Below are positions 11,716-23,318 of a stretch of 64,000 nt of DNA, one piece after another (positions within the stretch are counted from its first letter, which is position 1; each line of letters begins with the position of its first letter). The notes beneath the pieces are model-generated. The model did not search any database and was not told the origin of the DNA. It worked only from the letters and a program-made list of their open reading frames with translations. The position numbers and the translations under genes are program-made. The DNA comes from Protonemura montana (taxonomy: Eukaryota; Arthropoda; Insecta; Plecoptera; Nemouridae). The stretch is taken from contig OX387612.1 in NCBI GenBank assembly GCA_947568835.1, positions 12,588,001-12,652,000 of the forward strand, read 5' to 3'.

Positions 11716-12040
11716 TAAGCTCCGACAAATTAAAGAAATATTATATTTGTATGACCACGAGGGCCAAAAAGACTACAAGACAAAACACAAAGGGCACAGA
11801 AGACTAGAAATCGAGAAGGCCCAAAAAGACTATAACGAGAATCTTATCCTAGGATCAAAGTACAAAGGCTTGGCAAATCATTGGGAAAAACAGCCGCATT
11901 AAGCCCAACAATGGTGTAACCCACACTGACCCAGCAATAATGTGCATCAACAATGAAAAGCATGAGAGCTTAACAATTGCACAGAAGACAACAAACTCAC
12001 AAACCAACAGTTGGCTAAATGCCCCTTTAACACTAGCTGT
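11696..12040 (+). pseudogene. Possible ORF2 linker fragment of another LINE
   Basis: Encodes a lysine-rich helical stretch (QKDYKTKHKGHRRLEIEKAQ, then NLILGSKYKGLANHWEK) followed by several stops. It resembles the region between endonuclease and RT of LINE ORF2 proteins, but no signature motif is present. The sequence AAATGCCCCT followed by TTAA at 12017-12030 matches the end of the piggyBac-like element at 15411-16214. Confidence 0.35.
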
Positions 12041-12049
12041 ATGTCCACA

Positions 12050-12420
12050 AGAAATTATTTATTTATTTATTTATATTTATACATCTCATTGTACCGTATG
12101 CCGGTCCATGCCCTTTCGTAAAATACAAAAACAGTAGTTATTTTCACAAGAGTTGAAAATTGACATAATGCTAAAAACTAAAATAAGTAAAAATTAAAAT
12201 ACACTTTCACAAAACTCTATCATATTTTGACACCAGTCGTTGAAAGTGCATCCGTTCTTTTCTAAAAATGCATCAATACTATAAAAAAAAACAATGTGTT
12301 AATAAATAATCCTTTACTTTGTGTTTAAAACTTGTTCTGAATAATTTTGGGTTTTTGAGCCTGAGTGGGAGTCTATTATAAAATAGTATTAATAACAATA
12401 ATACCCACATACTTCAAGAC
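12050..12420 (-). mobile_element. LINE 3' remnant (minus strand)
   Basis: Starts with an (ATTT)n tail at 12052-12075 as read on the plus strand. The minus strand then gives a degraded ORF2 C-terminus (SIDAFLEKNGCTFNDWCQ) and several stops. It looks like a 5'-truncated CR1/Jockey-type insertion. Confidence 0.55.
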
Positions 12421-12884
12421 AAGTGCATAAAATCTACCAACATGCGACTCGAAGTGGTCACCAGTAATCTTCTAAAATTATGTCCAGAACAAACTTTAAT
12501 CACCAAAATAATGAAGGCAGACAAATATTATTATCACTAATATTATTATTATTATTTCTATACAAAATGTATGACAAATGTATGGAATGAAACGTGACTT
12601 GAACATGAATTGTCGCCTGTCATGATCTGAAAGAATACCGGGGCATGTTGAGGCTGTCCTCTTTGATCCCACAACCCACAAAAATAACAAAATTACATGT
12701 CAAGACAAAGTAATTTTTAAAACAACTTCAGGAGTAGGCAACTGGAATCAAATTGTTTCTACAGTAAAAGATTATTTCTGAACGCTTAAGTAAACAGACA
12801 AAAGTGTATCTTTCATCTGTTATTTATTTGTATGATGCTGTCTACAACAATTATTTGTTCACTGAAATGAAGAAAATTACTATT

Positions 12885-13105
12885 AACCTTATATAAAAGC
12901 CTTTCACCGTTGCCAAGCAGCAAAATAGTTTGTGTCGAAAAAATTTCAATTTTTTCCAATCTTTTTCGCCTGAAGTTTTTGGATTTTTTCACAATTTAAC
13001 GACCAAATTTCACGATTTCCATAAAGATTTGGAACAATGAGACATCTCGGCCAGAGACAAACTATTTCGCAGCTTGGTAACGGATCAAGGCTTTTATAAA
13101 AGGTC
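12885..13105. repeat. Diverged family-A end sequences in opposite orientations
   Basis: ACCTTATATAAAAGCC at 12890 is the reverse of the family-A terminus, and GCCAGAGACAAACTA...GGCTTTTATA near 13050-13100 is the same terminus forwards, forming an imperfect inverted pair immediately 3' of the protease gene. Confidence 0.55.
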
Positions 13106-13117
13106 AACAATGCTGAC

Positions 13118-13123
13118 ATTTAT
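13118..13123 (-). promoter_or_regulatory. AATAAA overlapping the protease stop codon
   Basis: On the minus strand the last codons run into GAATAAATG, so the TAA stop sits inside an AATAAA hexamer. It may serve as the polyA signal with an extremely short 3' UTR; no other clear signal was seen within about 100 bases downstream. Confidence 0.35.
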
Positions 13124-16100
13124 TCATCAGTGAAGACAATATTATGCACCCAGTCAACATAGCTTGATATTCGGGTAAAGACTGTCATTTGTTCGGCTTG
13201 GCAGACTGAAGGACTGGTTTCCGTTGCATGGGGTGGATGACTCACGATGCCTCCGATGTAATAGCGGACTTCGGAAAACTTTGACGCAGCAAAGACGAAG
13301 CCGCCGCCAGAGTATCCGCCACAAAAGCTGGTCAAATGGTTTTTGTACCAAAAACAAAACTTGTCGTTGGGGAAGAATGTTGCAGAGTTCGAAGGCAAGG
13401 AGGAATTGCATTCCTGGTAGGACAAGAGCGGCAGCTCCATATAACGGAGGGTGGGGCTCATTATATTGTTTGCCGTCATGCCCCATCCTGGAACCTGCAA
13501 CAAGACCCGTTGGGATGCTGAGATCTGGTTTTCATAGCATAATTGTTGACTGGCAAGAAATAACTAAGAGAAGGTATAATCACAGAATATATAATTAATC
13601 ATAAAAAGGTTATATAAACCACAAAAGTCACATTTAAGGTGAAAGCAAGATATTACTTTGGTATTGACAGAATATTAAGATGCCACTGTTGAATGTCCAG
13701 TTATCTATTTGTAGGTTGAAATTCCTCGCGGAAAACTTACAAGGCCCATATTGGTATGCGTCTGCTGCTGGTCCTGAAACAACGACATCCAATCCAGGCA
13801 CACGACTCCAACTGTCATCGTCGCTGTGACGGGAGTCGCTAGTTGTACTACGGCAATGTCTGATTCATACAGCGTTGATCGCCCTTGATAATGCTCAGGG
13901 ATGTGTATCGCTCCCACATCCCTTCGCTGTTCTTGGACTTCAGTCATCTCCCAATAAAAACTCGTCTTCCCGGCGGCAGCCTTAAATTCGGACGCATTTA
14001 CCAGCTTCATTGTGCTCTCGTGCCAAAAGCAATGGGCCGCTGCAACAGCCAGGGATCAGAGCAATTAATAATAATAATAATAATAATAATAATTTCTTTA
14101 TTAATTGTAAAAGATTCGTCGCAAGCTAGTGACCAGAACGAGAGTTAAACTGTGTAATTTGGAAGATCAGCACCAAAGATGTTGGTACTCGAGAGATGGG
14201 CTGCTCTTTACAAGCTTAACTTGTCACTGAGTGTTTAGCATGTGCAAATCCATGGCAGAAATTGTATGGGCTTATTTGTCACCCATTGCAAGCAATTTAA
14301 CAAATATGACAGATATTTTTCAAGTAAGCCCAATGCAAAAGTTCAGCTGAATACAAATTGAGATGCACCATAACAGTGGTCTTTACTTACCGGAGATAAA
14401 GTAATCGAGAGTAATAAGTGACCCGCCGCAAATGGGTCTATAAAAGTTCTTGTCCTTGCGGAACACAGCGACGTGCCATGGGAACTCGGTAGTCGGGGCT
14501 GCGTTCTCACCCACGGACAGCGAATAAGATCTTTTCATGCGAAGACCGCAGTCTACGGCACAGAAAGGCACCAGTAAGTGAAGGCCCAGCAAGCCTTGCT
14601 TCAGAGCACAGCAAGCCTTGCTTCAGAGCACAGCAAGCCTTGCTTCAGAGCCCAGCAAGCCTTGCTTCAGAGCACAGCAAGCCTTGCTTCAGATCACAGC
14701 AAGCCTTGCTTCAGATCACAGCAAGCCTTGCTTCAGGGCACAGCAAGCCTTGGTTTATAGCACAGCAAGCCTTGCTTCAGAGCACAGCATATTGATACAG
14801 ATATATTGTATTGTATATTTATTTGTCTAGAATCTCAGGGCTTACATTCGTAGAGTAAATGGATGTGGACTCGTCAAAAATAAAAATACATTGTGATTAC
14901 AAAGAAATTGCAAAAAACAAAGACAATGCCTAATACTAAAATACTAAGATAGGCATGTGAAATACTGAGGTAACAACAGTCAAACCTTTATCCAATCATT
15001 CGTGACTAATTTATAAAAATTGTTAATATTATGAAAACCTTTGCATAATAACAAGTTTTAAATAGTTCTTCTAAACTTTAAAAAATCAGCTATTGTAGCA
15101 ACATTGTCAGGAAGGCTGTTAAAAAGTTTAATACCAAGATAAAAATATGCTTGGTCTTTAAAACAATTTAATCTAAGTTTTGTGCAATTTCTGGTTACAT
15201 ATGAATGTTCGTCTGAATGTTTTTATTAAACGATGCTTTTCTTTAAAAATGCAGGACAGTGATTCTAAGATTAAAACGCTAGGTAAGGTCACAATGCATT
15301 CTCGTGGGAATAGTTTTCTGTTGTCTGCTGTTAGTTTTCTGAATAGATTCGATACTCTGGCTGTGATACATGGCCTAATATGGCTGGCTATGTTTCCACA
15401 AGTGGTTTAAAGGGGCATTTACCGTTCAAAATTAATTTTTACCATAGATTTGAAGATTTTAATAATGGCTTTTGGAGAATAAAAAAAAACTCCTGTAACC
15501 ACGGAGCATGTTGCATATTTCCGTGCAGCGACAGCGCTCGGAATGTAGAATCGGTAGGGAGGGGATAGGGCAGGGAGGGGATAGGGCAGGGAGGGGATAG
15601 GGTAGGGAGGGGATAGGGCAGGGAGGGGATAGGGCAGGGAGGGGATAGGGTAGGGAGGGGATAGGACAGGGAGGGGATAGGGCAGGGAGGGGATAGGTCA
15701 GGGAGGGGATAGGGCAGGGAGGGGATAGGGCAGGGAGGGGATAGGGCAGGGAGGGGATAGGTCAGGGAGGGGATATGGTAGGGTGGGGATAGGGCAGGGA
15801 GGGGATAGAGCAGGGAGGGGATAGGGTAGGGAGGGGATAGGGCAGGGAGGGGATAGGGCAGGGAGGGGATAGGGTAGGGAGGGGATAGGGTAGGGAGGGG
15901 ATAGGGCAGGGAGGGGATAGGGCAGGGAGGGGATAGGGCAGGGAGGGGATAGGGTAGGGAGGGGATAGGGAGGGGATAGGGCAGGGAGGGGATAGACTTT
16001 TGGCAACTTTGGTCAGCGGAACGGCCGCAGGGAAAGACAGTATTCTACAAGAGAATTGTACTCAGCTCTCAGATCGCGCCGCAAGAAAAGCCACAAATCT

Positions 16101-19100
16101 CAGATAATTAATTGCAGATTCATTTTTTTTTAATTCTTTAAAATAGATCAATTTCAATTCATACTAAAATTTCAAATCTGTGGAAAAAATTAATTTTGAA
16201 TGGTAAATGCCCCTTTAAATAATTGACTGTATATCTGTGAAAAGATGAAATGTGTCAAACTCACCGAGTTCACAGGCTAGGGGTCTTGGACGCCATTGTT
16301 TCTTGTCTCCGCATGTCGTGACCCGCACTCCAGGCTTGTTTATCTGTGGTGAGTAACCTTGGCGGCATGCTAGGCTGGCAACTGTTTCCACGGGCACGGG
16401 CGCAACACTGCAGTCAATGGCAATTCCTTTCATCGTGCAGCTGGCGTTCACAGAGGTTGTTGCCAGCGCTGAGCAGCCAGCCTCGGCGGTAGCTGCTGGT
16501 GTCGGCCATAATAAATAATAAATGCTATGTAATAATAGCTAATAATAATAATGCCATAATAAATGCTGGGCAATAAGAAGACTTCTATAACATCACTTCT
16601 GAATGAAAATTGTCCACCCACTACATCACAATTCCAGATGAAAAGATGAAGATTCACTTCTATGGTCACAGCCAATCGGATACTAATATTATTGTAACAA
16701 TGTACTACTGGATCCAAGTCTCGTGCAACGTCCAAGTCATATCCCAGCAACAAAACATTGTTTCAACATCGGTAATTACACCAGTTTGTTCCGACAGCTT
16801 ATTGTTTCCGAACTGTACAGCATGGGCATACCATGTTGGACAGAAAAGATAGCCGGCAAAATCTGGTCTCTATCACAGCTGAGTGATCACATATGTGATA
16901 TGTCACATATATATATTAGGGGTGTGCGAAGCTTCGAACTTGACGAATAATTCGGCTCGAATCGAATCGAATTATTTGACTTCGATTGTCGATTAGTTGT
17001 TTTAAAATCATTCGAAAATACTTCGGTTCGAAAGAAAATTATTCGCTGTTCGAATACTTCGAGGTCAACTTCGAAGTTGGTTCATGTAATGGCTACTAGG
17101 GAGCAGCACACGTCACAAAATTGAATTCCAAACATGAAATTCAAAATGGCCTTTACTCTGGTTCTTGCTTATTTAAATCTTCTTCTATTTACGTACTTAT
17201 GACCCCTTCTGGCTTCTACCATGGATATTGTTATGAGTGAGGTAGAAACGGAAAATGATAATAAGAGGAGTGTAATTTGGGACCACTACAAAAAGCTCAT
17301 TTTTGTTATTTTATGATCATGCTGTTTAAAGTGTTTATCATGCTATGGTTATCTGTCACAACTCACATTTGATAAACATGAGATTCAAGGGTAAACTTTT
17401 TAGTAGTACATAAAGGAAAGAGACTGGAGCTATAAGTATGTACCTTACGGAATGCTGTTTAACCAGAAGTTAAAACATGCTAAACTTGCTAATAAATACC
17501 AAAGTGACAATAAAAATTCAGAATTCTGCATTTTGAAATTGAAATGAAGTGATAAAAGTAGCAATTCGAAAATACTTCGATCAAATGAAATACTTCGACA
17601 TTCGATTCGATATTCGACGTTTTTGTAAATAATTGTTCGAAATTCGATTCGGTTTGAAACTGTTGACAATAGTTCGATTCGATATTCGATTCGAACTCAA
17701 AAACCACTATTCGCACACCCCTAATATATATATATATGATATGTCACATATCACATATGTGTAGGTTCTCGGTAGGGAATGCAGACAAAAATGCAGAGTA
17801 CCGGAACATCACGTTAAGTGGAGCCACTGTCGTATGAAATTTTAACTTCGATATTTCTCTAAGGTTACTCGCTTTTGAGACTTTTCATGCTCAAAACATC
17901 TCCGTCAATGTTTACCTCAACGATTGATAAACACGTAACATATGTGATCTATACACTCAACTCACAGCTTCCTGGGAGCACGAGGGCGACGCTCTTCGGT
18001 GACGACAGCGCCGCGTGGTCCATCCGGCATTCCAACCTCTTGCCCATGTCTTCGGTTGACAGGTTGTAGGTGAAAGTTTGAACGACTGGCTGAGGTTGCC
18101 AGGGATGTGCTGACCCCAAGTCCAGTAGCAAGGTGTCATTGCTCTGGTCTCGACGGACCACGTGGCCGTCTAAGAGCCAGGTCAGGTTCGCTGGCGGAGC
18201 GCTAGGAGGGGCACGGCACGAAGCTCGTAGGATCGAGCCAGCGCGCAGGCTCTGAAGGTCACTCACCTCTAGATCTGGGTATCCCACAGGGGCGGCTGGA
18301 AAAAAAGCAGGTGGCAAGCTTTAAACACAGTCGATGTCTTTTGTTTACGGTATAAACTCTTTAAGGATGGAATTTTTGTCCTAAAACAGACATCTGACGG
18401 GTGAAAGTAATGCGCGTGAACCTTGACCTCATGGAGGTGCGCTGTGATTGGTCCAGAGCACTTTCCATGACCTCTGGGTTTATTGTGATTACAACTTCAT
18501 CCTCGTATTCATAACTACTCAAAGCTAGCAGCACTTTCAGGTTTGCAGCCCACAAATGTTCAAACGCTCGAAGCTGGTTCCTTTAGTTGCTGGGTCCATG
18601 TCTTGATTGATTAGTTAACAAGGCTTTAAGTATGAAAAGGATAATGAGGCTATGAGGCATTCACAGCAAGCTAGCACCGGATTTCTCCTCTTCCTCCTAG
18701 GCTAGGTTGAACATCAACCTACTATTCACCGACTTCATTTGACCATTGTTGCAAGGTATAGAGTTGTTAAACACCGTCGTCAAGCAAGACTAATTAAATC
18801 CTCAGTGCAGAGTGTAAGACCAGTCAGTTTGGTAGTCAAGTTGTTATCACCATGGCAACGTACTGGAAATCACCATGAAAATCTGGAAACCGTCAGTGAT
18901 TGGCTGCTCATATTTAAGTGTCGCGGTTAAACTTAAACACTGCCATGTGGATCTGGCTCCCATGGGGCAGAGGTTTACTTACACAAGACAACTACTATTG
19001 TTGACTGAGTAGTATATTTCCAGCCGCCACGCTGCCGAGCCAACCAACTCCAAACCCCTGCATCGCGCTGCTGCACGTTGGGCAACAGGTAGCCGCATTC

Positions 19101-20849
19101 CTGTTGGGCCAATCCACGGCCGTGTTGACGATATCGGTTGTTGTTGGTCGTCCCGTTCCGGTACAAGTACACTCCGCCATCAACAGGTGTAAGGAGGTAA
19201 CACAAAACAAGTTCCACGGGAGACTTGAGCAGCACGGCCACGTCGGAGCCTGGAGCGACCACAATGCGACGCGGTGTCAGCAAGGTGGAAGTAAACATGG
19301 AGTGCCCCCCTGTGAAGAGATGGAGACAATCATTGGCCAACAAGACCACGGCCAGGTTGACAACTTCACAGATTTAACTTTAACTTTAATAAGAGTTGGG
19401 GCAAGTTTTAAAATGTCCCAGTTTAAAACTAATTACAATGGCTTATTTATCTGGACATTGAAAAAAATCGTATTGATTAAAAATTATCCAAAAAAAGTGT
19501 TTAATCATGAAAAGATTGGCAAGTCTGCTAAAATTTAAGAAACTAACGTTCCAATTACCTTGGTAACAGAAAAAACAACAAATTGCTGTAAAAACTTGTT
19601 TCCAAACCCATGCGTTGTCAACAGTGAAACGAATCATCCCATCACATGCAACAAGTGAATCCTCCCGTCCCTTGCATTGTACAGCACTTACAAGTGGATT
19701 CCATCATCGCGGTCCCGCGACTCCAGCTGCCATCAGCAGCACGACCCAGGCACTCAACAAGGTAACTCGCACCAAAGTTTGGCTCCAGCAGAGTGACTCC
19801 ACAATCTCCAGCGGACAATCCTCTCCCGACGTAAGTCACCGTGAATCCATCGGATTGGTCTTTAAAAGATTGTTGGGGCGATTGCGAGCCGCGGCTAAAG
19901 TCTGCCACTTGGATTTTATTATTAGGGGACGGTAACCAGACTCGGCAGTCGATCAGCGGGTGTGGAAAGTTACACTGGACAGTGATGTTGTTTCCCCTCT
20001 CAAACATCTGGAAAGGTGGCTGCACCACCGGCGTCACCACGCGCGTATCGAACGTGTCAGCGCTGATTTCTGCAATCAGAGCACAAGACCAGACTTTGAA
20101 AAACACACAGAGATTGCATTGCGTTCATTGAGTCAATAATATCATGGACCGATCATCTGCTAAATCGAACACAGATATGCTGTTGGTGGTTGCTACACAC
20201 ACATACACTTCACACCAACGACCAAAACAACGAAACGGTACAAATAGAAGAAAATATATATATAGAAGGGAAAGATATGGAAGGAAGAAATAATTACGAG
20301 GAAACATAAAACTACGAGGATGATGAACGCAAAGAGAGAACAGAAGAGAGACAAAACAAAGAAGAAATTAAAATAACAGACGTAAAGATCACTAGTATTA
20401 CAAAGAAAATTTTAGAATTAAAATGGGAAGAATTAAGAATGCAAGTTAAATAACAAGATCAACTTGTAGGTATAAATCTTTCTGGGGATGAAATGCATGG
20501 AAGGCGATAGGAGATAGATTAGAGAAGACAAAGTTTAGAGGAACAAATAGACGTGAATTTAAATTGATAGGAAAGAAATGAGAAATGAAAGGGACATGGA
20601 GATTGTGGAAAGAGGTGTTGAAGAGTGGAATGGAATTAGTGGTATGGACGAATAAGGGGTGAAAAATGTAAAGAGTTTTAGGGAATTGATAAAGAAGGTG
20701 ATGTGAATTGAAGAATGGAAGGGGATATCGGTAGACGCAGACTTAATTGTATGAATCTGTTTCGAATCAATATAAATAAACCAATCAGCTTGGAAATGTA
20801 ACTCACGCCATACGGTGGCCAAGAGACAAACGAGGGCGCAGTAAAGCAT
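13120..20849 (-). CDS. Secreted modular serine protease: three Ig-like segments, CCP, trypsin domain
   Basis: Eight exons on the minus strand: 20849-20807, 20069-19692, 19309-18983, 18295-17966, 16495-16265, 14552-14391, 14039-13741, 13524-13120 (stop TAA). Phases agree at every junction; the domain exons are phase 1-1, typical of shuffled modules. Total 2175 nt, 724 residues. Order: signal peptide (MLYCALVCLLATVW); three Cys-bearing segments of about 110-125 residues that look Ig-like (NITVQCNF...GDCGV; ILRASCRAP...KRLECRM); a Sushi/CCP module (CRQGYSP...TTCGDKKQW...PLAC); a trypsin fold with DCG, FPWHVAVF, CGGSLI, AAHC (His), ESDIAVVQL (Asp), VPGWG and FCGGYSGGG (Ser). WHV and SGGG resemble insect ModSP/HP14 initiator proteases, which act at the top of Toll/prophenoloxidase cascades; that role is inference. 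Oddities: GYSGG replaces GDSGG, and no R-IVGG cleavage motif is present (KRSYSLSVGE instead). The 5' UTR was not resolved. Confidence 0.88.
14066..14093. repeat. (AAT)n microsatellite in a protease intron
   Basis: About nine AAT units directly 5' (in gene sense) of the acceptor for the His-containing exon. The pyrimidine tract (CTGGCTGTTGCAG) is intact. Confidence 0.9.
14583..14795. repeat. 22-bp tandem array beside a protease splice acceptor
   Basis: About nine copies of a 22-bp unit (CAGCAAGCCTTGCTTCAGAG...). The unit contains the self-complementary core AGCAAGCCTTGCT. It ends about 30 bases upstream (in gene sense) of the exon beginning at 14552. Confidence 0.93.
14806..15405 (-). mobile_element. 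LINE 3' end (minus strand)
   Basis: AT-rich with a TATTTATTTG tail at the low-coordinate end. Minus-strand translation shows ORF2 C-terminal-like wording (LFNSLPDNVATIADFLKF) with later stops. It ends exactly at the TTAA that borders the element at 15411. Confidence 0.6.
15411..16214. mobile_element. piggyBac-like non-autonomous element with TTAA duplication
   Basis: TTAA (15407-15410) is followed by AGGGGCATTTACC; at the other end GGTAAATGCCCCT is followed by TTAA (16215-16218). The inverted termini continue for about 35 bp with few mismatches (CAAAATTAATTTTT). TTAA duplication with short TIRs is the piggyBac hallmark. No transposase is present; the interior is mainly a 16-bp minisatellite. 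It lies in an intron of the protease gene. Confidence 0.82.
15557..15994. repeat. 16-bp G-rich minisatellite (GGGGATAGGGCAGGGA)
   Basis: About 27 units, variants at GGGCA/GGGTA/GGTCA. Strong strand asymmetry: four G runs per unit, so the plus strand is suited to G-quadruplex formation. The proline-rich minus-strand frame is an artefact. Confidence 0.95.
16917..17723. mobile_element. hAT-like MITE ending TAGGGGTGTGCGAA
   Basis: Termini TAGGGGTGTGCGAA and TTCGCACACCCCTA are inverted. Flanks are ATATATAT on both sides, compatible with an 8-bp duplication, although the host site is itself an AT repeat. Subterminal regions hold many TTCGAA/TTCGATTCGA motifs, possible transposase-binding sites. 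No coding capacity was seen. Located in a protease intron. Confidence 0.78.
17760..17945 (-). mobile_element. Partial copy of the MITE at 6583-6868
   Basis: Starts GTAGGTTCTCGGTAGGGAAT and contains GGAACATCACGTTAAGTGGA and TCAATGTTTACCTCAACGAT, matching 6583-6868 in inverse order, with one terminus missing. It ends close to the splice donor of the third Ig-like exon (17965). Confidence 0.75.
18665..18780 (+). mobile_element. Diverged tail of the 5S-derived SINE
   Basis: Shares CTTCCTCCTAGGCTAGGTTG, CACCGACTTCATT and GTTAAACACC with the 3' part of the SINE at 33925-35322, without the 5S-like head. Located in a protease intron. Confidence 0.65.
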
Positions 20850-21480
20850 GGCGGTGGCAGGACCTGGAACCAAACAGCATAACGTCAGTCTCCATGTGGC
20901 ACTTGCTGGGCTTTATTTGCAAAGACAAGGATATATTTAGCTGGAAGATGGCTTCTCAGATTGCAAACAAATCTTGGTTGGCAAATGATAAGTAAAAAAC
21001 TAATCTCAGTTCGGTTGTAGTAAAAAAAAATGTTTATTTTTAATTTTTAAAAGCATTATTATTTTCCAAACAAGTGTTAAGGTTCGGTAAAGTAGAAATG
21101 AGTCTAAAAACTATAACAGTATTTTAGTGTGTCTATTTGCCACAGGGCAGCGTTGCAATCGCAGTTGATATTCTGTGACAACGCACCAATAAAGTGCTCC
21201 ATGAATAAGTGTCATGGCAACCATTAGTGTTAGCACAAAACTGTGCTACAAAGTGAAATGGTATTGGTCAGTTTACAATTCAGTTATGTTGCTACGGTGA
21301 CCACTGAACTATAATACGTTCAACGGCATTTTTATCAAAATATGCTCTGAAGAAAATAATATTGCCAAAGATTTTCAAAACAGTGCAACGTTAAACACCA
21401 CAAAATACACAATCTAAGAAAAAAATTGATTTTGAAAAGTTAAGAATCGAAAATATAATTCAAGAAATAGGAAAATATAT
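20850..21480. other. No gene recognised upstream of the protease start
   Basis: AT-rich, with no convincing exon, TATA box or initiator. A short GTTAAACACCACAAAAT at about 21390 matches the 3' end of the 5S-derived SINE. Any protease promoter should be sought here, but I cannot place it. Confidence 0.4.
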
Positions 21481-21484
21481 TCTG

Positions 21485-21955
21485 ATTGTTTTTAAACTCA
21501 TGTCTACTTGATGTAAACTTAGCACTTGTTTTAACAAAAACTATTTCAACTGGGTTTTCAATGCTAAGTGAAGAACAACTGAATTTCCCAACGTTTCGTA
21601 ACTTGTACCTGTTACTTTATTAAGGGTAAGAGCAGTCCTGACAATTTCCACACACATAATTAGTTAGTTAATACCTAAAAAACGCCAAAATGTGTTCGGA
21701 ATTTTATTTCAAAAAATACAAATTACATTAGTCTTTGAGTTATTGACTCTGATTATTTTATTTAGATGCATTTAGGAAGCTTGAACTAGGTATTTTTTAA
21801 TAATTTTATGTGGTTCTTTTGTTATTGGAAAATTGTCAGGACTGCTTTACCCTTGATAAAGTAACAGGTACAAGTTACAAAACGTTGGGAAATTTAGTTG
21901 TTCTTCACTTAGCATTGAAAACCCAGTTGAAATAGTTTTTGTTAAGGAAAATAAA
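21485..21955. repeat. Foldback element (family F), both arms present
   Basis: The left arm (GTTTTAACAAAAACTATTTC, then ACCTGTTACTTTATTAAGGG) and the right arm (CCCTTGATAAAGTAACAGGT, then GAAATAGTTTTTGTT) are inverted copies of about 200 bp. Arms-only copies occur at 3852, 33766 and 55216. No ORF. It behaves as a non-autonomous foldback transposon family. Confidence 0.85.
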
Positions 21956-22204
21956 TTCTTGATAACTTACAGTTAACGCAGTGTGTGAACGGTGATTCTC
22001 GGATGACTCTGACGCTCTGGTATTAACGCGGTGGTTTTTATTCTGTCCGAGACAAGCCATGGGTGGGGAAGATTTGGAGCCCCACTTGCGGTTTCAGGGT
22101 CGGGCCAAGCGGGTCACAGATAGCAAATAGGCTTTCCATAAAATATGCACATTTAATTAGAGATTAGACCCTGCTCATTATGAATAATTCAACAAAGTTT
22201 AATT

Positions 22205-23210
22205 TTTGTGCTGTAAAATTCAGTGGTGTTTTCGCTTGGCTTCATTATTGCCGTTGCTCAAGGGTCACTCTGGGTTATCAAGAGTCTGATGACGCAAGTA
22301 TCATGATGTAATCCTCGTGATTACATCGTGATACCAGATTGCATTCTTGCTGAGCCTGTACACAGGCCGAATTCCCAAACACAATGGTTAGCTACCCTGA
22401 ACTTCATTAGCATAGGAATCACCGGTCACCTTTGACTTTCTAAACTCACATGCATTTAACGTCATAGCAGCTGAGAACCACTTTTAACGTGACGACCAGA
22501 GTTCACCAGGTGTTCTCTTGTTAACTTAAGAAGAGTTGTTGTCTGACTCAACTTTCCAATGCACGTGTTCACACACGTGGTCGACTGCAGCCGAACACTT
22601 GCCAGTATATTAAGTCCTATTTTTAATGGCAGACCAGCCAGAGTAGCCTAGATTCAACTCCTAGATTCAGTTCTGATTGTTATAAGTACACAGAACCTTC
22701 AATTTGCCAATTTCCCAACAAGTCTAGTTTACTCCGCTTTCCATCTAAAGTCTGATTTTAAACTGAGCAAGTGCGACGCTGCAAGAATCCATTCCCCTGG
22801 TGAGTTACTTGATAATAATATATACTTGTAAAATCTCAGGTATAAATTCAGTGATTGTCTGTAACCACTTTTATACCTCTTTTCAATTCATTACCACTGT
22901 ATCATTTACTAAACTTGTCATCTGTTCCAATTTTTCATCGCCTATGTTTCTAAATAAAATCCATTGATAAATTCCACGGAACGTTTGTAAGTCACTGTAA
23001 AAATCGGGATACCGCCCGTCGAACCCTCGTATTGCTTTCCTCCGAACTTTTGGTTTTCATTGAAATATCAAAGGGAAAACCCATGATACAAGGATCTAAA
23101 AAACAGCAGAATTATCGTCTGTCGGGACTAAAGACTGTCTAGACTTTAGGTCTGGAAGGCCATGCAGATGTCACGCCATTGACGCAGGGAGTTCGCGGTC
23201 GACCGGGAAG
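22205..23210. repeat. Host repeat (family H) interrupted by an LTR-like insertion
   Basis: The left part 22205-22298 (TTCAGTGGTGTTTTCGCTTG) and right part 23093-23210 (AAAAAACAGCAGAATTATCG) are contiguous in the copy at 25695-25900, showing that 22299-23088 was inserted into a pre-existing repeat. Confidence 0.88.
22299..23088 (+). mobile_element. Probable solo LTR (790 bp) with 4-bp target duplication
   Basis: CAAG at 22295-22298 and again at 23089-23092 brackets the insert; the empty copy at 25785 has a single CAAG. Ends are inverted (TATCATG...CATGATA). Inside are a TATA-like AGTATATTAAG (about 22604) and a late AATAAAA (about 22954), the promoter and polyA layout of an LTR. No internal retroelement genes are next to it, so it is best read as a solo LTR of unassigned superfamily. 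Confidence 0.75.
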
Positions 23211-23318
23211 CAGAGGTTATCAAGGCGTCGAGATAACTAAGAGAGAAGTGTGATTAACACATTTCACAACCACCGCTTTCCAACTGTTTGGTTAATATTG
23301 TCACTTTCATTTGTAAAA

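Noticed and set aside
19104-19538. 144-codon plus-strand open frame
   Set aside because: Antisense to the second Ig-like exon of the protease, which is supported by splice sites and phase.
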